From NCBI RefSeq assembly GCF_963855985.1, contig NC_087099.1:12492001-12556000 (forward strand): DNA of 64,000 bases, read 5' to 3'. Origin of the DNA: Ostrinia nubilalis (taxonomy: Eukaryota > Arthropoda > Insecta > Lepidoptera > Crambidae). The position numbers and the translations under genes were made by a program. Below, one piece after another: positions 46,694-56,911 of the stretch. Every line of letters begins with the position of its first letter. The first letter of the stretch is position 1. Below the pieces are notes generated by a model that ran no database searches, was not told the origin of the DNA, and worked only from the letters and a program-made list of their open reading frames with translations.

Positions 46694-49600
46694 CGTCAAT
46701 CCAAGGTGCCTTCGCGAGCGCGATTATCTATCTTTTTAAAATTACATTGTATACTTATAATAAGTGTGGATGGCAACAAAAGATACAACTAATTTTGTAT
46801 TAAAACATCCTTGTATTAAGCTCGGAGGTGCGATTAAAGAAATAATTTTCACAGCACTTATATTAGTAATATGCAGGCAACAGGCAATTACTGTCGCCGG
46901 CCCTTTGTGCGAAATATTAATTTATGGGCGTGCGCACTGATACATTATGTATTAACGCTGTGCAGCTTACAGACAGAGCTTAGCCAATGGAGCCCATGAT
47001 GTTATTGAACAGATGCATTCATCAGGGCATGTGCTGTTAGGATCTTTCTTACAAATGAATGATTAAATTAAACGAACCATTATAAACTTTCAAATTGTTC
47101 ATTAGACAGAGTAAATACCTTAACCAAATAATATCACCTCTTTTATCTACGCTCCGTACTGTAACTGTTATTTGAAGATTTCAGTGCACTGAAACTAGAT
47201 AGTTTGTGCTTGCTAATAAAATAGGAATTTCCTCGTAAATTATTTTACTAATGCTTTTTGTAGTAATGAATGCCTAAACTAAGTACATATGCACAAACGT
47301 GTGCGACTTTTTTGCCAGGTTAATTCATTTGTTTACTTACTGTATTCACAACATAAGGAAAACCATTTTTATTTAATGAAACATAACATATTCATTAAAT
47401 ACAACCTTTTGGTTAATTTATTCAATGCATGTGTCACCATAAAATAAACTAATTGAGAGATAAGAAAGGAAAGATAATGTCCAGGCATGCCAAAACATGG
47501 AAATCACTATTGCACTTCCTGAAAGGTTGTGTCACACACAATGTCATAAACGAAGGTCGACATTTCATAGGAAGGTGATGATAGGTGATAAGATTATATT
47601 AAGTAAATTTTAAAACTTCCAACAGGCATGTCACAATTTAGCTCGAGCGAAGGTAAAAAGCCAAATCTCTATTTCTTTAAATTGACAAAAGTTGCATTTT
47701 GTTTAGAAAATATTTAGAAACGCAGTAGTTCTCATACATATGCCGATAAGTACAGGATATTTAACAACAATACGGGTGCAACTTTAATGAGTTTTTTAAC
47801 CTTAGCTGAACTCCCGTCTTTTGTGGTTATACCCTACTAAAGAACAGGAAAGATAAGATTTTAAAATGAATTTCTGTAATTAAACAATAATTGTACGTTA
47901 AAAAGCGGCAAAACTGTAAATGGTAGTCGGTAATTACTAATTACTTTTCGACAATTATCGAACTACTCATTAATAAGCATACAATGAGATGAGAAATGCT
48001 GGAAATGCGAATCTCACATGAATAATGCAACAAAACAAGACATAATACGATTGTTCGCGGAAAAACGAATCTGCAAGGGTTTCGTTCGGATCGCGATTCA
48101 CGCAATTACCGCAAACTTGATTTCAAATGGATTACACAAGTATCCTAATTTAAAAACCTGAAACTTACATGCATATGTTTATATTATTTTAAAAAAACTA
48201 GCTATTTGAGGTTGAAATCATTCATAGTTCACCGCGTTTCTTTCAGGATCTATTAATTGCTCCATGTAACAATATCCAGACTTCACAATAAATATTTTTC
48301 AGATTCGATACTCACAAAACAGCGTTACGTAAACTGTACATTATGTGTCGAAACAAATATTCATCAATATTCATAACTCAGTCCATAACGGAACAGGAGT
48401 TGGTTGGGAGGTTTTCAAACCCAGTGACAATAGACCGTAATAAATAAATGGAAAACCAAGTAACTTAGCTTGAAGCAGCAGACAAAATGGGATCAGTGGT
48501 GGTAACAATGTAACTATGCAAATGGATCTCACGAAAATATATCACTATTGTGATTGTGGTAGAAAATGATGAAAAAAGTCAAGTGCGTTCCCACACAATG
48601 TACAAGCAAGTGGAAGGTCACTGGCGAAGCACGTGTGACAACTGACAGCGGCCGATGTATTGCCAATTTGTTCGGCACTCCTCCTTAATCATACAATAAA
48701 TTGATTGACAGTTGGCACCTCTGATAGTTTGGTAGTTGCTAATTGCTCATAAGATAGGCCCCCTTAATTTAATTTATTGTCCGTGGTGCATAATCTTTTT
48801 CTTAAAGGTTTTAAACCTTTGTTTGTCACCTGTCATCCGCTTTGCAATGGAGGGAAGTCGAACCTTAATTTCGAACTCCTCCTATGTTCTTCTGATTAAT
48901 TTCGTTGCGGGTCCAATGACAGTTTAACTTTCCCCCGGGACAAACTTGACCTTCATTGGTTGGGTTTTTGTGGCGGTCAAGCTGTAGATCCTGGCTACAC
49001 AGGAGTTGCAGTGGTGGGAACGAGAGGTGGGAATAGTCCAGAGGTGCCCTCTGACAAGATGCAAGAATATAATTTAAGTTAAATGGTCATTCAATCATAT
49101 TTATTCGGCGCACTGGAACAGCTAAATTCAACTTGAAAAACCTCGTCCTTTCAACAACTTACAATAAAACTTTTAAACTAAAAAGCTGATGAAATGTGTA
49201 TGAATCCATAGACTTTCATTCGTTAATTTCCAACAGTTACAATTTTTTTTTGTATTGAAAATAAAAATATAATCAATAATCATGAAGACATGCACAATAT
49301 ACAATACTGGATTGAAATGTAATTATGTTGGGTAGATATTTTCGAGTAGTTTAGAAAGCATTAAACATTATATCAAGTTAAAATTGTGTCAGAAATGTAG
49401 GGTTCATTACTGTTTATTTTGACATTTCCAAATGTGAATATCAGTCAATTCGTCAGTCAATGAATAAAAAATATTTATCAGGTGCGTGTGTATTATTGAT
49501 GTATTATTAGTAGTAATGTTAGTTGATCATCAAATTACTGATACAATAAGAAAGTAGATTCTTTAGGAAAATTTTAATAAAGCCGGATTTTAATTGTTTA

Positions 49601-50832
49601 ACCATAAACATTCAGAAAGAAATCATCGAAATTAACTTCTTTACGATCAACTATGGGACCAATGAGGCATGTAATTCTTCAAGCATTAATCAATTCATAC
49701 CTAAAACGAGAATCATCCAAAGATCGGAGCAAAGAGCGAATATTAAATTTTCATATTAGCCATCTTCAGAATCATTTACACCAAGCCCTATTCCACGGCA
49801 AATTACCATAACCGCAAGTATGGTGGTTATGTGGTTATCGCGGCATCAGAAGACATTGGGCAAAGCTCGTATCTGGGAGCGAGGTCGATTGATTCACCCA
49901 GCACGACTTCCTAGCGAGTGACCCCGGGGCCGAGGGCCGCAGCCCGGCCCTGGTGCCGCGCCGCTCATGCCCAGTCACCGTTACGTTACCTATATCTCCA
50001 TCATGCGGGGCCATTGTCTATCCGTCGCTCATGTTTACTGTTTTTACCATGTCAATAAACCATTACACCAAGACTTTCATCGAAATCTAACTCTCTATTT
50101 ATTGTAGAAAATAAATAATTTACGAGATTCCACAATTATCTATAAAAAATATATGTAATTAAATATTAATATTTCGTGATCACTGATCAGTTAGAAACAT
50201 CAGTCGGACACGCATGACAGAATGCAGGATTCATAAATTTTAAAAGAACATTCCTACTACAGTCTACATTCCTAAGTTTTTTGCACTTTTGAATAAATAC
50301 TGTGAAACTGTGAAATAAAGAAAGCCGAAAGAAATTATCAGAATTTTAACCATAGCATTTATAACAACGCCATCTGTTTTGAAAACCTGAACTAATCTAA
50401 TGCCCTCTAGTGCATGTGTGAGGTAGTTCGTGTCGCGATTGTGGTTCTAAGGCAGCTGGTACGTTGGAAAGCCAGTAGATGTCGTTAGTATAGCTCGTGT
50501 AAGACACTGCGACATTTCTACATGACCTACAAACTTCTGGGAAATCTGGCAGGATTTTTTATTCATAGGATAAACAGAAGATTTGTACCTATATTAATTT
50601 GTAAATAAGAGAAAGGTTTAACTAAAACAAAAACTATTTAAAATGCATGCAAGATGTATGGATTTTGTTGAAAATACGATTTCACCTTCACTTTTTAAAA
50701 TTGTAAGAGCACCCATGCACCAAATAAAATACTGTTATTTGGTGGTTACTGTGGGTTGCTGGAATTATTGTGGATCATCTGCATTATCAATGCAGCTGTT
50801 ATTGCAATAAATAAAATAAAAAGGTGACATAC
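46694..50832. other. First Doa intron, right part, nothing recognised
   Basis: AT-rich intron. A GC-rich patch at 49915-49970 stands out (GGCCGAGGGCCGCAGC) and might be regulatory. No element ends or exons were found. Confidence 0.4.
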
Positions 50833-50972
50833 CTGTCACGATCCCTGCTCCTGCTTCTTTTCCTGTAGGACCCCTCCCGGGTGCCGTCGTCGAGCCGCCT
50901 ACGCTTCGCCTCGTAGGACCGCGAGCGGGACCTCGAGTGTGAAGTGTAGTGCTTCCTACGTGTCCGCGGCAT
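50833..50972 (-). CDS. Doa: Doa canonical first coding exon, RS-rich start
   Basis: ATG at 50972 lies directly after an acceptor (GTCGTTTGCAG), so the leader is on another exon. The exon holds 46 codons plus two bases to donor AG|GTATGT (50827-50832). It encodes MPRTRRKHYTSHSRSRSRSY, then EAKRRRLDDGTREGSYRKRS and RSRDRD. CLK proteins start in this way, with a short conserved M-P-x-x-R-R and RS dipeptides that act as a nuclear targeting and substrate-like region. The phase matches the Arg/Ser exon at 20276, across an intron of about 30.5 kb. Confidence 0.9.
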
Positions 50973-52941
50973 CTGCAAACGACATCCAACAGTTTTACTC
51001 AACAATACATCAACATTACAGCGTCAGGCGATAGATGTGGCGAAACTGGTGTACCATAAGCATGGCTAATGCTGTATGCTGTGTGAAGCAATGTATGTAC
51101 ATTATATGCTGTTGTCAATCAAATCACAATCAACAACATGTTTTCACAAAACAATTTTGAATTGTAACGGTAGGTTTTTTTTAAATTACTTACATTATGG
51201 AATTCTTTTTGTTTTCAAAATAATGTTAACGGCAAATCATAGGCTCAATGCAGATGTGCTGTTTCAAAGAAGCATACATTTTTATGTGTGTAATTTGAAT
51301 AGAAGGCTAAATAAATGCCTTGAAGAACAGTCCATCCCAGAAGCATAGTCAAGATGCTTGTAATATTCAATTTATTTAAAATTGTGAAATAGGTATATGA
51401 CTCCCCAATGATAGTTAGTTATAAAGTATAATTTGGTTTAGTATTCGGATAATGCATTTTTAATGATGGAGTGTAATTTGATTAAGTCGTTCTTAAGTGT
51501 GTCTACATAATTAAGGAAAATCTTCGGACAATAATGTTGTGTGTAAGCATACAGGTAGGTAAAAGTAGATCAAAGACATGGATATCAATGACGTAGAGCA
51601 ATATTAACCATTTAACGTAGTGGTACTATTTTACAAATCAAATTTCAGTTAATGCATATAATTATGTGTCACTCTCAATCTATACCTATATCATTAGCAT
51701 TACACAAAGTTCCTTCTAGAAAACATAATAATACACACACATGGAAAGATGGATGCTGTTATGATGACAATGTTTTGTTTTTGATTACTCATAGTAATAA
51801 ATACTATTCATACCGCAAACTATTAGTAAATGATACAATCAATCCACACTATGTTTAGGTCAACAGTTAGCTTGGAAATAAGAATCTAGCATGAAGCCAA
51901 TACATCTGAAAAAGCCATCATACCGATTTGAAGACCAGTCAAAACACAAACATACCCATTATAAAGAAGAGCTTATACATTCTTTGGTATACACTTGTTA
52001 TTTCATATGCATTAAGTTTTATTAGAACTACCTCGTATTAATTTAGTCATGATGATGATATAAGTTTGGGTGAATGTTACAGTTTGACAGGCCCACAAAA
52101 TTATAAGGAAAGTACTCCAGGTACCTCCACTTACCATTACAAGGATACCAAAACTCGTATCCAAGCAGTTAAAGCTGAAAAACATAAATAGTTTAGTCCT
52201 TTGACGGACACAAAGAACAGTGATACCTACGATAGTGAAGAAAACAAACCAACATGCTTAACGAAATTTGTTTTTCTTATCTACAAAATGGATCAATTAT
52301 AAGAATAAGTTAAGTAGCTATTAGGCTCAAGTTCTGGCTTATTTAGACTGGCCTCATCCCTGTATAGTTTAGTTATTCCTGCTTATATTAGTCTAAACTA
52401 TGTATCACTTTAAGAACCAATTTTAGAAAGTGTGAACTTAAGAAAAAGTCACTGTTAAACATTAGAATGTAATGAATGATGGAAACGAATAATTATGTAT
52501 CATGCAGAAATGCAGCTGCTTGTAAAGATTTGACAGTGGCAATCTTAGGTGGCAATCAAAAACCAGCTGATTGCTATAATAACACTATAGAACAATACAG
52601 AGTATAGTTAATCCTGTCAATGGAAAACTACGCCTTGAACAGTTGATATCAACAAACGCAAGCAGCTGTAATGTAACACGTATGAATGCAGATTTTGTGC
52701 GAAACTAGGAAAATGGAAATGCTGTGTGCTCTAATGACAAAACACTACGACTAGGTAAAGCTTTCACTATCAGCTGCTACGAAAACTGATCATAGTTATA
52801 CATATAACTGTGCCAAAAGCCCAATATGTCAATTTATTGGTATGTATTTACATTTGGCACGCTGACGCCATGTTGGTTTGTATGGCTCACTGGAGCCCTA
52901 AACAGACCCGTTTTTTAGTGTTCTAAAATATTTAGACTTAC
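50973..52941. other. Doa 5' UTR intron, nothing recognised
   Basis: AT-rich DNA between the presumed leader exon and the first coding exon. Plus-strand frames at 51076-51348 and 51652-51858 have no supporting features. Confidence 0.4.
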
Positions 52942-53150
52942 CCTCAATTCACGTAAATATTTCAATTTACACCAAAGTAGTTGAGTAAAATTAGTAAGGC
53001 AATTCCAAGTTCGCGATGCAGAACCTTGAAGAATGCTTCTTCGCAATAAAGGCCCGAACATCGATCCAAATCCAAGACAGCGTTGGTTGGTTGTTGAACA
53101 GCGATGGCGTAGAGCGTAGTAAAGTTTCTTTTCCCTGTCAAAAGTTGCAC
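52942..53150 (-). other. Doa: Candidate Doa 5' UTR exon
   Basis: On the minus strand a moderately GC-balanced block (53150 downward) ends at the consensus donor GAGG|GTAAGT (52936-52941). The coding exon at 50972 needs a spliced leader, and this is the nearest strong upstream donor. It contains a 62-codon frame (53150-52962) without known features, which would stop before the donor. The transcription start is not defined, so the right limit is approximate. Confidence 0.35.
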
Positions 53151-55644
53151 TTTTTTAAATAGTTTGCATTCTATTTATAATATTTTATATGAAATAATGA
53201 TAAATGATTTTTTGAGTACTTTTGAGCTGATTATTGGTGTAATTAAATGTTATGTTTTTCTAAAAACTCAATTAAAAGTTTATAAATTACCGGAAACTCA
53301 GAGTACTGCACGCTACCTATCGGCAAGATTATGAACTATTATGACATTAGTGTTGCCACAAAACAAATTATACTGATGCGTTCATAAAATATTTATTTTC
53401 TTGTATAAATATGTATAAATTCTTTTTTTTAATATTTATTTTGTTACGGTAGCTAGTAGATATAAAATTGAATTAGCTTTACCTAGAAAATGTATTAACT
53501 TAACATTTTTTTAGCTAAAACAAACCCACTAAGTTCTTAAATCTAAATAATAACAGTACCTAGTGAATAATGTTAAAATAAGAGCGAGTATTATGCAAAA
53601 GATCACACATGTAGGTACCTCTTTATAATTTATTGTTCGTCTTTCATTTAAAAATAAAATCTTTTTGGTATCTTTACGATGAAGGAGCAAATCTGGAATA
53701 CTACCTCCTGTCTAATTACCTACATTTTAAAATAAATATATTTTAAGTTGGAATATAATGGGAAAAATCGTTAGACATAATTATCTAAGTATTTTATATT
53801 CTTACCTTAGTGTCTCCAGTAATTGGCCCACAGATCATAGGAATGCCAGTTACCTATTTTCTATAGACTTATTTCTTTTCAATGTACTAACAGTCTCTAT
53901 CACTTTTTGTTTGTACAAGATCTTCAATTAATGTTTTACAGTTTTTCAAATGTTTTTCACAGGTTAACACCGCGCAGGTTGCTAAGTACACAGGCACAAA
54001 GCAGTTCAAATCGTCTCTAGCAAACCAGCTTACTCATATTATCAATTTTGAAGCAAAAAAAGAACGTTGTGTGCCTTCATTTAGAACAATACGAGCACTG
54101 AATTAAATTCATTTACTCAGACAACCAAAACATTGATAAAAATCTACGTTTTGCAGATAAGCCTCGACTGTCTAATACCTATGTACTTTACCTACATTCT
54201 TACACTGTTAAGTTACTGATTAGCGTGGTAGCTAAATTAGTTCTTAATTAGCACACAAAAAAATACATCTTTTGCAAGACAATGAGATAAATCGCAGATA
54301 GTCGATAGGTGTAATTTAACTTTCCGACGATAAGCAGTTACTTAAGTAGGTATTTTAGGTATCAATCAATTTAAGACACACCTTAAATTACGTTTATCAA
54401 TATTAAATTACGTTCTACATTAATTGGATGATAAGAAATACCTTATGTTAGTATTTAAGGTTAATCTTAGTAACATGATAAAATTTTATTAAATAATCTC
54501 TGTAACTTTTATTAGAAAGAAAGAAAGAAAGTATTTATTTGATGCGAGTATTAAAAGCATTACATATCAATCATAGTGAGTGTCAATCATCGAAATCATC
54601 AAAACATCCCCTCTACCAGTGAGTGTATGGTCGTTATAATTCAAATTACGGCGCGCGCGCACGGGTGACTTTTGTCGCCGTGACAGTACCTGTCTCTCTT
54701 TATAAAAAAACATATATACCTACTTATACTATAGCGGATAATACTGTTTTTTTTTCGGACTGCGGCCCATTTTTTTCGCCGGTGGTATAATTTATAATGA
54801 ACGTGTGCAGTGTGCACATTGTGTCGAACATAGTCCGGCGAGAAAATTGACAGCAAACAAAGGATATCCTTTTTTAGATGATCCGTAGCGTCGTACGGAG
54901 AAAATACGGATGCCTCACGGCGACAAAAAATTCAACCTAGGTACCTAGCTGACTGTGCTAATTGCAACAGTCTTCATTCTGAACAGCTTGTTAATTTAGT
55001 AGTTATAAGTAGTTAATTACTAGCACTTAGATCACAGAGTTGCGTAGGTATGCCTTATCAATACATAATGCAATACTCTGCATCTTGCTGATATCTGCTG
55101 AAATTGTCTACAGTAAAGGTGAAGAAGGTAGATAGAGAGGAAATGAAGAAATGGTACATTTTAAAATACATATAAATAAATTAATACATAAGGTGTATTA
55201 TTACAATGTCATGGATTCAAACCCGCAACAGCGGCAGACGTTAAATTTAGTTAACCTCAGTATTATGGTGATTATAATAAACAAAGCTCTACATTTTTCA
55301 TTTCATGGCAAGCCTCACATAGGTAGGTGGAACATGAAGGAATACGGAGTATTGCGGAAAGTTATAAGTTTACTTGAAAGTACAATATAAAAGAAGAGAG
55401 AAACATCCTACGCCTCGTTGACCTACGGAGAGCCCGGGATATTATCTCAAGTACAAAATCACAAAGGAGAATGCCCATTTCACTAAGTGAGCGTTCATAC
55501 TCACGCTAAGCTTAATACGAGGCTTGAAAGAGTATTAAAGCGGACAAAACATAAACATAACGTACCTATGACACAACAAATAATATGACAATGAACTAGA
55601 ACCTTCATGGTATCAGTTTTCCGGGCGTGCAATTTTATTTTTCT
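53151..55644. other. Intergenic region between Doa and PAQR4-like gene
   Basis: AT-rich spacer between two genes transcribed away from each other. A short LINE-like tail (GAAAGAAAGAAAG followed by TATTTATTTG) lies at 54515-54545. No gene is supported. Confidence 0.45.
54515..54545 (-). repeat. (GAAA)n LINE-like 3' tail
   Basis: On the minus strand it reads CAAATAAATAC followed by (TTTC)n. This resembles in layout the 3' tail of the LINE at 60961-63966 (AAATAAATGTC, then TTTGTC repeats). It is probably a severely truncated copy of a relative. Confidence 0.35.
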
Positions 55645-55655
55645 GAGCTCTACCT

Positions 55656-55734
55656 TGTGGAAGCATTGTGGAAAACCTTGGAGGAGGCCTTTGTCCAGCA
55701 GTGGACGTCATTTAGCTGAAACGAACGAACGAAC
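55656..55734 (+). mobile_element. 79-bp RTE-type LINE tail with 11-bp target duplication
   Basis: The target duplications GAGCTCTACCT (55645-55655 and 55735-55745) are exact. The insert holds the last codons of the RTE family (TTGGAGGAGGCCTTTGTCCA, then GCAGTGGACGTCATTTAGC) and an (ACGA)n-type tail. It is 5'-truncated to almost nothing, in plus orientation, opposite to the copies at 8473 and 59104. Confidence 0.85.
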
Positions 55735-55747
55735 GAGCTCTACCTAC

Positions 55748-55850
55748 AGGGTGAGAACGACAACGACAACGACAAAACTGGTTTACTGATCCTGAAAGTG
55801 CTTCCTGTGCTTCATTTAAAGCTCTATCAAACGGTACTTCGCGTCGGTTC
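55748..55850 (+). repeat. Fragment related to the CAGGGTG element at 8148
   Basis: CAGGGTGAGAACG, then AACTGGTTTACTGATCCTGA and AAGTGCTTCCTGTGCTT, resembles the left arm of the element at 8148 (AACTGGTTACTAATCCTGA, AAGTGCTTCACGTGCTT). (ACAACG)n expansion has altered the start. The right end is not recognised. Confidence 0.6.
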
Positions 55851-56574
55851 TAAATAAATATGCAATGTATGAGTTAGTTTTTTAACACTTCTAATATTGT
55901 TTGAAGTGCTCTACATAGGTAAATAATTGGTAGTACCTATGTACTCGAATAATTAGCCATTAATTTTACAAAAAGAAAAAATCGAGCGCAATACTATCCT
56001 AATTAGGTAAGTATGCACTTTTGTACGATGACGAAATCTCAATTAATAACAAAAACATTTTAAGGAAAAGCACCGATAACGTAACCGTTTTGTTATTGTA
56101 TTATTAATTTATTATAAGTATAAAATTACGTTTCTAAATAAATTGATTGCATCATTTATTGCATCAGCACTGGAGTGTATATTCGGATTGAAGTCCCAGT
56201 GAAATCAGCAATTATGTAGAGCACGCATGAAATCGAACATACTTTCATCACTGGAAAATACGAGATACGAGGCACGAGTGAAAGTGCGATTTTGAGAAGG
56301 GAGCGAGGCCGACCTTCTGGCCGGAATCAGCTGATCGGGTTTGCGCAGTGCGCAAATCTGCGGGGGGCGCGGGCCCTCGTGCTCGCGGCGGCGCCGGGCC
56401 AGTCGCGTCCGCGGCCCGCCCCCCCCGGCCGCGCCCACGCCGCTCCGGCCGCCACCGCCACCGCGTGCGCCCACCCAATGCTGAAGCTGTGATATTCGTA
56501 CAAAACCAAAGGCCCCAGGCCATGTCTCAGAGCCGGCGAAGCGAGAGGCCCGAGACGCAGCCGCCCGTACCGTT
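55851..56574. promoter_or_regulatory. Upstream and CpG-rich leader of PAQR4-like gene
   Basis: The region is AT-rich until 56270, then strongly CpG-rich (56340-56480). It contains self-complementary stretches ATCAGCTGAT and TTTGCGCAGTGCGCAAA (56329-56356). Lying directly before the first coding exon, it is the likely promoter and 5' UTR. No core element could be fixed, so the limits are rough. Confidence 0.45.
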
Positions 56575-56911
56575 ATGAGAGACAATCAGAGCGTGCCTGA
56601 CTCGTGTACAACAACAAATATGTTCGACATGTCAATTCAGGAGGTGAACGGGAAGGGTCCCAAGAAGAGGAAAAAGTCGTTAGAGCGTATCTGTGATAAT
56701 GAGGGGCGGGAGGAGCTGGTCGCGCGCGAGGCCGGGCCCGCGGCGGCGGCGGGCGCGCGCGGCGTGCGCCTGCTGCACTGGCGGGACATGCCGCAGCACC
56801 TGCAGTTCAACCCCTACGTGCTCACCGGCTACCGGCCGCTGCAGAGCTGGGCCGGCTGCGTCGGCAGCCTCTTCTACTTCCACAACGAGACCATTAATAT
56901 ACTTACGCACG
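56575..56911 (+). CDS. First coding exon of a PAQR4-like membrane receptor
   Basis: An open exon ending at donor G|GTAAAT (56912). The C-terminal part, LLHWRDMPQHLQFNPYVLTG, YRPLQSWAGCVGSLFYFHNE and TINILTHG, matches the start of PAQR (progestin and adipoQ receptor) proteins, closest to PAQR4. These are seven-helix membrane proteins with a metal site, where the HNE-x-x-N-I-x-T-H pattern precedes the first helix. The N terminus is longer than in human PAQR4 and carries a basic KKRKKSLERI stretch and an Ala/Gly-rich linker encoded by GC-rich DNA. ATG at 56575 opens the frame; MFDMSIQ at 56620 is an alternative start. Later exons must lie downstream, beyond the window. Confidence 0.85.

Larger units (their letters stand above)
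1..53150 (-). other. Doa: Doa (LAMMER/CLK protein kinase) gene, 3' end off window
   Basis: This is the span of one minus-strand gene built from exons listed separately. The canonical coding exons join in phase to 310 residues. These run from an Arg/Ser-rich N terminus through the G-loop (GEGTFG, residues 124-129), catalytic Lys146, alpha-C Glu161, the HTDLKPEN loop (241-248) and DFG (283-285) to RHYRAPE (301-307). HTDLKPEN and [16 protein letters not shown] are diagnostic of the CLK/LAMMER family, dual-specificity kinases that phosphorylate SR splicing factors in the nucleus. The EHLAMMER block and the rest of the C-lobe must lie left of position 1. In Drosophila, Doa is known to use several promoters to make isoforms with different N termini, and the same layout is seen here. 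The right-hand limit is approximate: no transcription start is proven. Confidence 0.9.

Noticed and set aside
56205..56585. Minus and plus frames in the CpG-rich PAQR4-like leader
   Set aside because: Composition artefacts (Ala/Gly/Arg/Pro-rich) with no conserved motif.
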